The notes under the pieces: model-generated
What the model was told of the DNA's origin: nothing
Databases searched by the model: none
What the model saw: only the letters and a program-made list of their open reading frames with translations
Part shown: positions 61,001 to 64,000 of the stretch, piece after piece
Position numbering within the stretch: position 1 is the first letter of the stretch
Layout: every line of letters starts with the position of its first letter
DNA from: Tigriopus japonicus
Taxonomy: Eukaryota; Arthropoda; Copepoda; Harpacticoida; Harpacticidae
Direction of reading: 5' to 3'
DNA: 64,000 nt
NCBI GenBank assembly: GCA_010645155.1
Contig: CM021323.1
Coordinates: forward strand, 923,196-987,195
Translations under genes and position numbers: made by a program

Positions 61001-61912
61001 GACCAGTAACTGAATTGCTTAGACGAAGAAAAAAAATTATTGTCTAGCTCCTCTACTTTACTGCTATAAAAGTTCCTATGGCATCTTATTTTTTTCAAAA
61101 CGTCAATTATGGACTACCTTGTAAAGGTATTGATTCGTAAGGTATTAAAAACTAATGCCATGAGGTATAATATAATTGCTGTGGCTCTGTTAATGACATC
61201 CTTGCAGAGATCAAGTGATTTAACCATTAAAATCCATACACATTAAATTTCTTGTTTCAGTGTTCAAACTCAACCAAACAGAAATTTGTGAATTGACATT
61301 GAGTCTGTTATTTCCCTTGTTTTGGTAACTTATTTCCATCAAAATAAACACTTTCGCTTGTAAAATAGTTCTCTAGTCATGTGTATGTTGTCATGATGGG
61401 GCCATTGCAAAAGATAAATTTAAAGACTATTTCATAAAATTCCCTTGCCAAAGTGGAGAAAAGTAGATACAAAAAAGTTGTTTTTGTTTGTGATCAATTG
61501 TTACATTTTTTGTCCAAACAAGCCTTTTGATAAAGTAACGAAGCTGTTACAGCTCAACTATACAATACGGTTTAAAAGTAATATTCTACCCTATCTAATC
61601 CATCCTTAGAACATTTTTCGACATTTAACTTTGAGAGTTTTCTGTTCAAGTGTCTTACCAACACCAAAAAGCCACTTCTAAGCTACTAAGTTCTTGAAAA
61701 ACATATCAAAGTGACCAAGAAAAAAATATAAATTACCTTGAACTTGACAACGTTGAACAAGCTAAAAAATTCTAAAAAGGAAAAGAAAAATGATCATCAT
61801 CAAGAAGTCAAGAACCTGGATAACATAAAATGAAGCTTCTCTCACTAGGATCCCGAGCCAAGGCCACGTCGACAAGGACGAGCAAAATTGCCCAAGATAG
61901 ACCTTTCGTCAT
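58064..61912 (-). CDS. secreted CUB-like arthropod protein, paralogue C (inverted)
   Basis: Twelve minus-strand exons join in phase: 61912-61846, 61771-61737, 59918-59819, 59751-59678, 59610-59541, 59472-59416, 59347-59264, 59193-59076, 58808-58687, 58601-58519, 58373-58259, 58161-58064; about 340 residues. A signal peptide (MTKGLSWAILLVLVDVALA) is followed by SLFNVVKFK, then NEGCIGTGGDHGTCLTEDRC...GNCAAGFGICC, NCGSTVQNNCTYIQNPGFPS (a typical CUB opening), LCQIRLDF, PPVVCGNLDGQH, RHRIKVTYYEC, and the end GYDLTFRQSPC. It is shorter and more diverged than A and B, with different intron positions: the knot exons are partly fused and the IKV|TQ intron is missing. A second ATG lies 9 bp upstream in frame (61921). 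The intron 61736-59919 is about 1.8 kb. Function unknown; secreted by inference. Confidence 0.85.
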
Positions 61913-61921
61913 GGTCCACAT

Positions 61922-62623
61922 ACTAAAAAAGAGAGTCCTGAAAAAAGTACAAGTGTTTTGAACTTCTCTGACAATGTTTCCAAGTTCCAAAAGAAAGGCC
62001 GAGTCAAAAATACCTTCAGTTGGCTGAAACGTTGAAGTAAGACTGAGCGTTGGTCGAGTTCTTCTTTTCGACGTCTTCCAACTCGCTCCCGGTAATCGGC
62101 CCAGGTTTGACCGTTCAAAATGCTTTGTTATGGCGAGCCCTCAAGACAATTCTGCACCAGTCTGGGGATCGTACATAAAATCAAGTTTACACGTTTCTAC
62201 TTTGGCTCTGGGTAGAAAGTCACTCAAAAACACCTGGGGATGATGGCGAGGGTATGCTAGCCTGCTAGGCGGTCATTGGTTGCCGACGATGAAAAAACCA
62301 GTTCTTCTCAAATTGACAAAGCAATCGTCTGACCTATTTGAGGCATATTCCAGCAAAGCGTCTTCAAGCGCCGTAGAGATCTCTGATTTGAGTCGAATGA
62401 ATCGAATCATTTCTGATGTAGAAATGGGAAGAATGGGAGGGATTCAGGCTTGATCTTTGGTTGTTGTTTATGATTATGCCTTAAAGTGAGAACTGATATT
62501 CATGTTATGAACATGTCAGGACATGTGCAACCCATCAATATTTTGTCATCTGGTTTTCAAGCATGCCAATTGTTCAAATAGACATGTAAAAAAGAAGAGC
62601 AATTTTATCGCTCGATTGAATCG
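61922..62623. other. upstream region of paralogue C
   Basis: An acceptor-like TTTTTTTAG lies just before the start region on the minus strand, so a 5' UTR exon probably lies further upstream here, as in paralogues A and B. Nothing else recognised. Confidence 0.4.
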
Positions 62624-62633
62624 CTACCTGTCT

Positions 62634-63924
62634 TCTAGCCTATTTTTTGCATACTTCGGAAAGTGAAACTGCCGCTAGAGGCGCGGCAATCGCGCCACTC
62701 GTTCTAGCATCATCTAGCGATAAAAATTCAAACTATTTGTACTTTACAAGGAGTCTAGCTTAGAAAACCACCCCGCAATGCTAAGTTCAACCTCACATGA
62801 GGGAGGTTGCGTGGTGATAACAAACGTACCGTGTATTTACCTGTGAGGTGATTTTTCGTCCTGAGTTTTGAGTGATGACAGCCAAGTAGCTTATTGTTTT
62901 CTAAGCTAGATTACAAGGAGAGGAACGGTCCTTCAGTCGGAGACGAGTTGATGTTAAGAGCCGATTCATCCAAAGACGTTTCGAAAGGTGGGTCACCATT
63001 AGTGATGGGTTCCGAGTTAGGAGTGTTGCCACATTTTACTTGGAGATTAGGTATCTTGCTGCTTGAGAAGTTTAGCAGTGGTCAAGCTTTTTGACCCTTA
63101 AGGACCAAGATGGCAAAAGGATTGCAAAATACGAACTCAAATCCATCAGTAGTCACCATGAGGAACAGATGGACACACTCTTCAAAGCTAATTCGATCAT
63201 TAATTTCAGTTTGTAATCTTATGTTTTTTTTATTCTTGTGAATAGCTCACAAACCTAATGACAAGAGGGAAAAGCTTGATGATTTGAATCAAGTTCGCTT
63301 TCCTGCTTCCTCTTTGATAACTCGTTTCTGTTTGTACATTCTTTCCGTTCTTTTCCATCACGTTCTATCAGATTCGATTTATTACTTAATCACTGTATAA
63401 CATAGTCCAGTACCAGGATCACGGTGACTTGGGCTTTGAAGAAGCAAGTGAAAACCTGAAACAGGAATGGCAACCAAGGAATCCTTCGAACCTCCACTTC
63501 AAATGAAGTTTAGTCACAAGGTTAAGAATTTAACACACTTTCCTTTATTCTTTATTGCTTTCCTTTATTCTATTATCATTTGTGCAAACATGTAAATTAG
63601 ACCAGCCGTACAGCTGAATACATGTCTCATTTGCATACAAATATATTGCGATACAACAACTATCTCATATTCTGAAGCATAACAATAACGTACTACACAC
63701 ATCAATTAAATTCGTCTTTCTAAACTATTCCCATCTTTCCAGCCCTTTTTCATGGTTGAAATTCAATTTGGGAGTCGAGCGCTAAAGACAAAACTTCGAA
63801 ACACAGGTCCTTTGTGGAAATCTAGGTCGAACTTTTCCCGCTAGATGGCGCTAAAACGAATCGCGCGATTGCCGCGCCTCTAGCGGCTATTTCACTTTCC
63901 CGAGTATGCAAAAAATAGGCTAGA
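62634..63924. mobile_element. non-autonomous Mutator-like element with 10-bp target duplication
   Basis: Inverted arms of about 85 bp: the left begins TCTAGCCTATTTTTTGCATA at 62634 and the complementary right arm ends at 63924. Both contain CCGCTAGAGGCGCGGCAAT with only scattered mismatches. Immediately outside, CTACCTGTCT is repeated exactly (62624-62633 and 63925-63934). Long arms with a 9-11-bp duplication are typical of Mutator-like elements. The 1.1-kb interior has no transposase; its small frame at 62894-63094 is unassigned. Confidence 0.85.
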
Positions 63925-64000
63925 CTACCTGTCTTTATCAGCGAAGTGGTTTCAGACATGTCGATACATTTTTTTAGACAAGTTGGTCTTCCCAGGCAAA

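Overview
The window looks like a piece of an arthropod nuclear genome, probably a crustacean and plausibly a copepod. Genes are split by short GT-AG introns, intergenic DNA is AT-rich and full of transposon remains, and several genes are clear animal orthologues. Two runs of N (32265-32808, 43112-43444) show that this is a scaffold with gaps. The species cannot be fixed from the sequence alone. All exon borders given here were worked out by eye from splice signals, reading-frame phase and protein-family similarity.

Left third (1-17 kb): a two-exon DEG/ENaC-type sodium channel gene (3003-4812) and a six-exon DH-PH-FYVE-PH Rho exchange factor of the FGD family (7265-11691). They sit among non-autonomous transposons: a hAT-type element with a perfect 8-bp target duplication (1490-2614), a long-arm inverted-repeat element (12354-13465), an element with arrays of a TGTCCAAAA motif inside each end (14849-15962) and a decayed reverse transcriptase.

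Middle (17-31 kb): a compact block of four housekeeping genes. DGCR8/Pasha (+) converges on MCM9 (-), and SLC35B4 (+) converges on TATDN2 (-) with only about 90 bp between the two stop codons. Their roles are microRNA processing, DNA helicase/repair, Golgi/ER nucleotide-sugar transport and a TatD-type nuclease. SLC35B4 has a second possible first exon (27005-27087) with the same splice phase, which would replace the first membrane segment.

Right half (31-64 kb): three paralogues of a secreted, cysteine-rich CUB-like arthropod protein family. A (33543-46101, +) and B (53645-57111, +) are in tandem; C (61912-58064, -) is inverted and more diverged. Intron 5 of gene A has grown to about 9.8 kb by nested insertions: a non-LTR retrotransposon interrupted by a maT (DD37D) DNA transposon and followed directly by a hAT MITE, plus a minisatellite and an assembly gap. 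The same intron in B is 69 bp. A mariner-type MITE (52261-52721), a probable hAT with a nested retrotransposon tail (46857-47657) and a Mutator-like element with a 10-bp target duplication (62634-63924) complete the region.

No rRNA, tRNA or CRISPR array was recognised. No wholly new system is demonstrated. The best leads are the CUB-like cluster, with its intron turnover and shared 3' motif, and the alternative first exon of SLC35B4.
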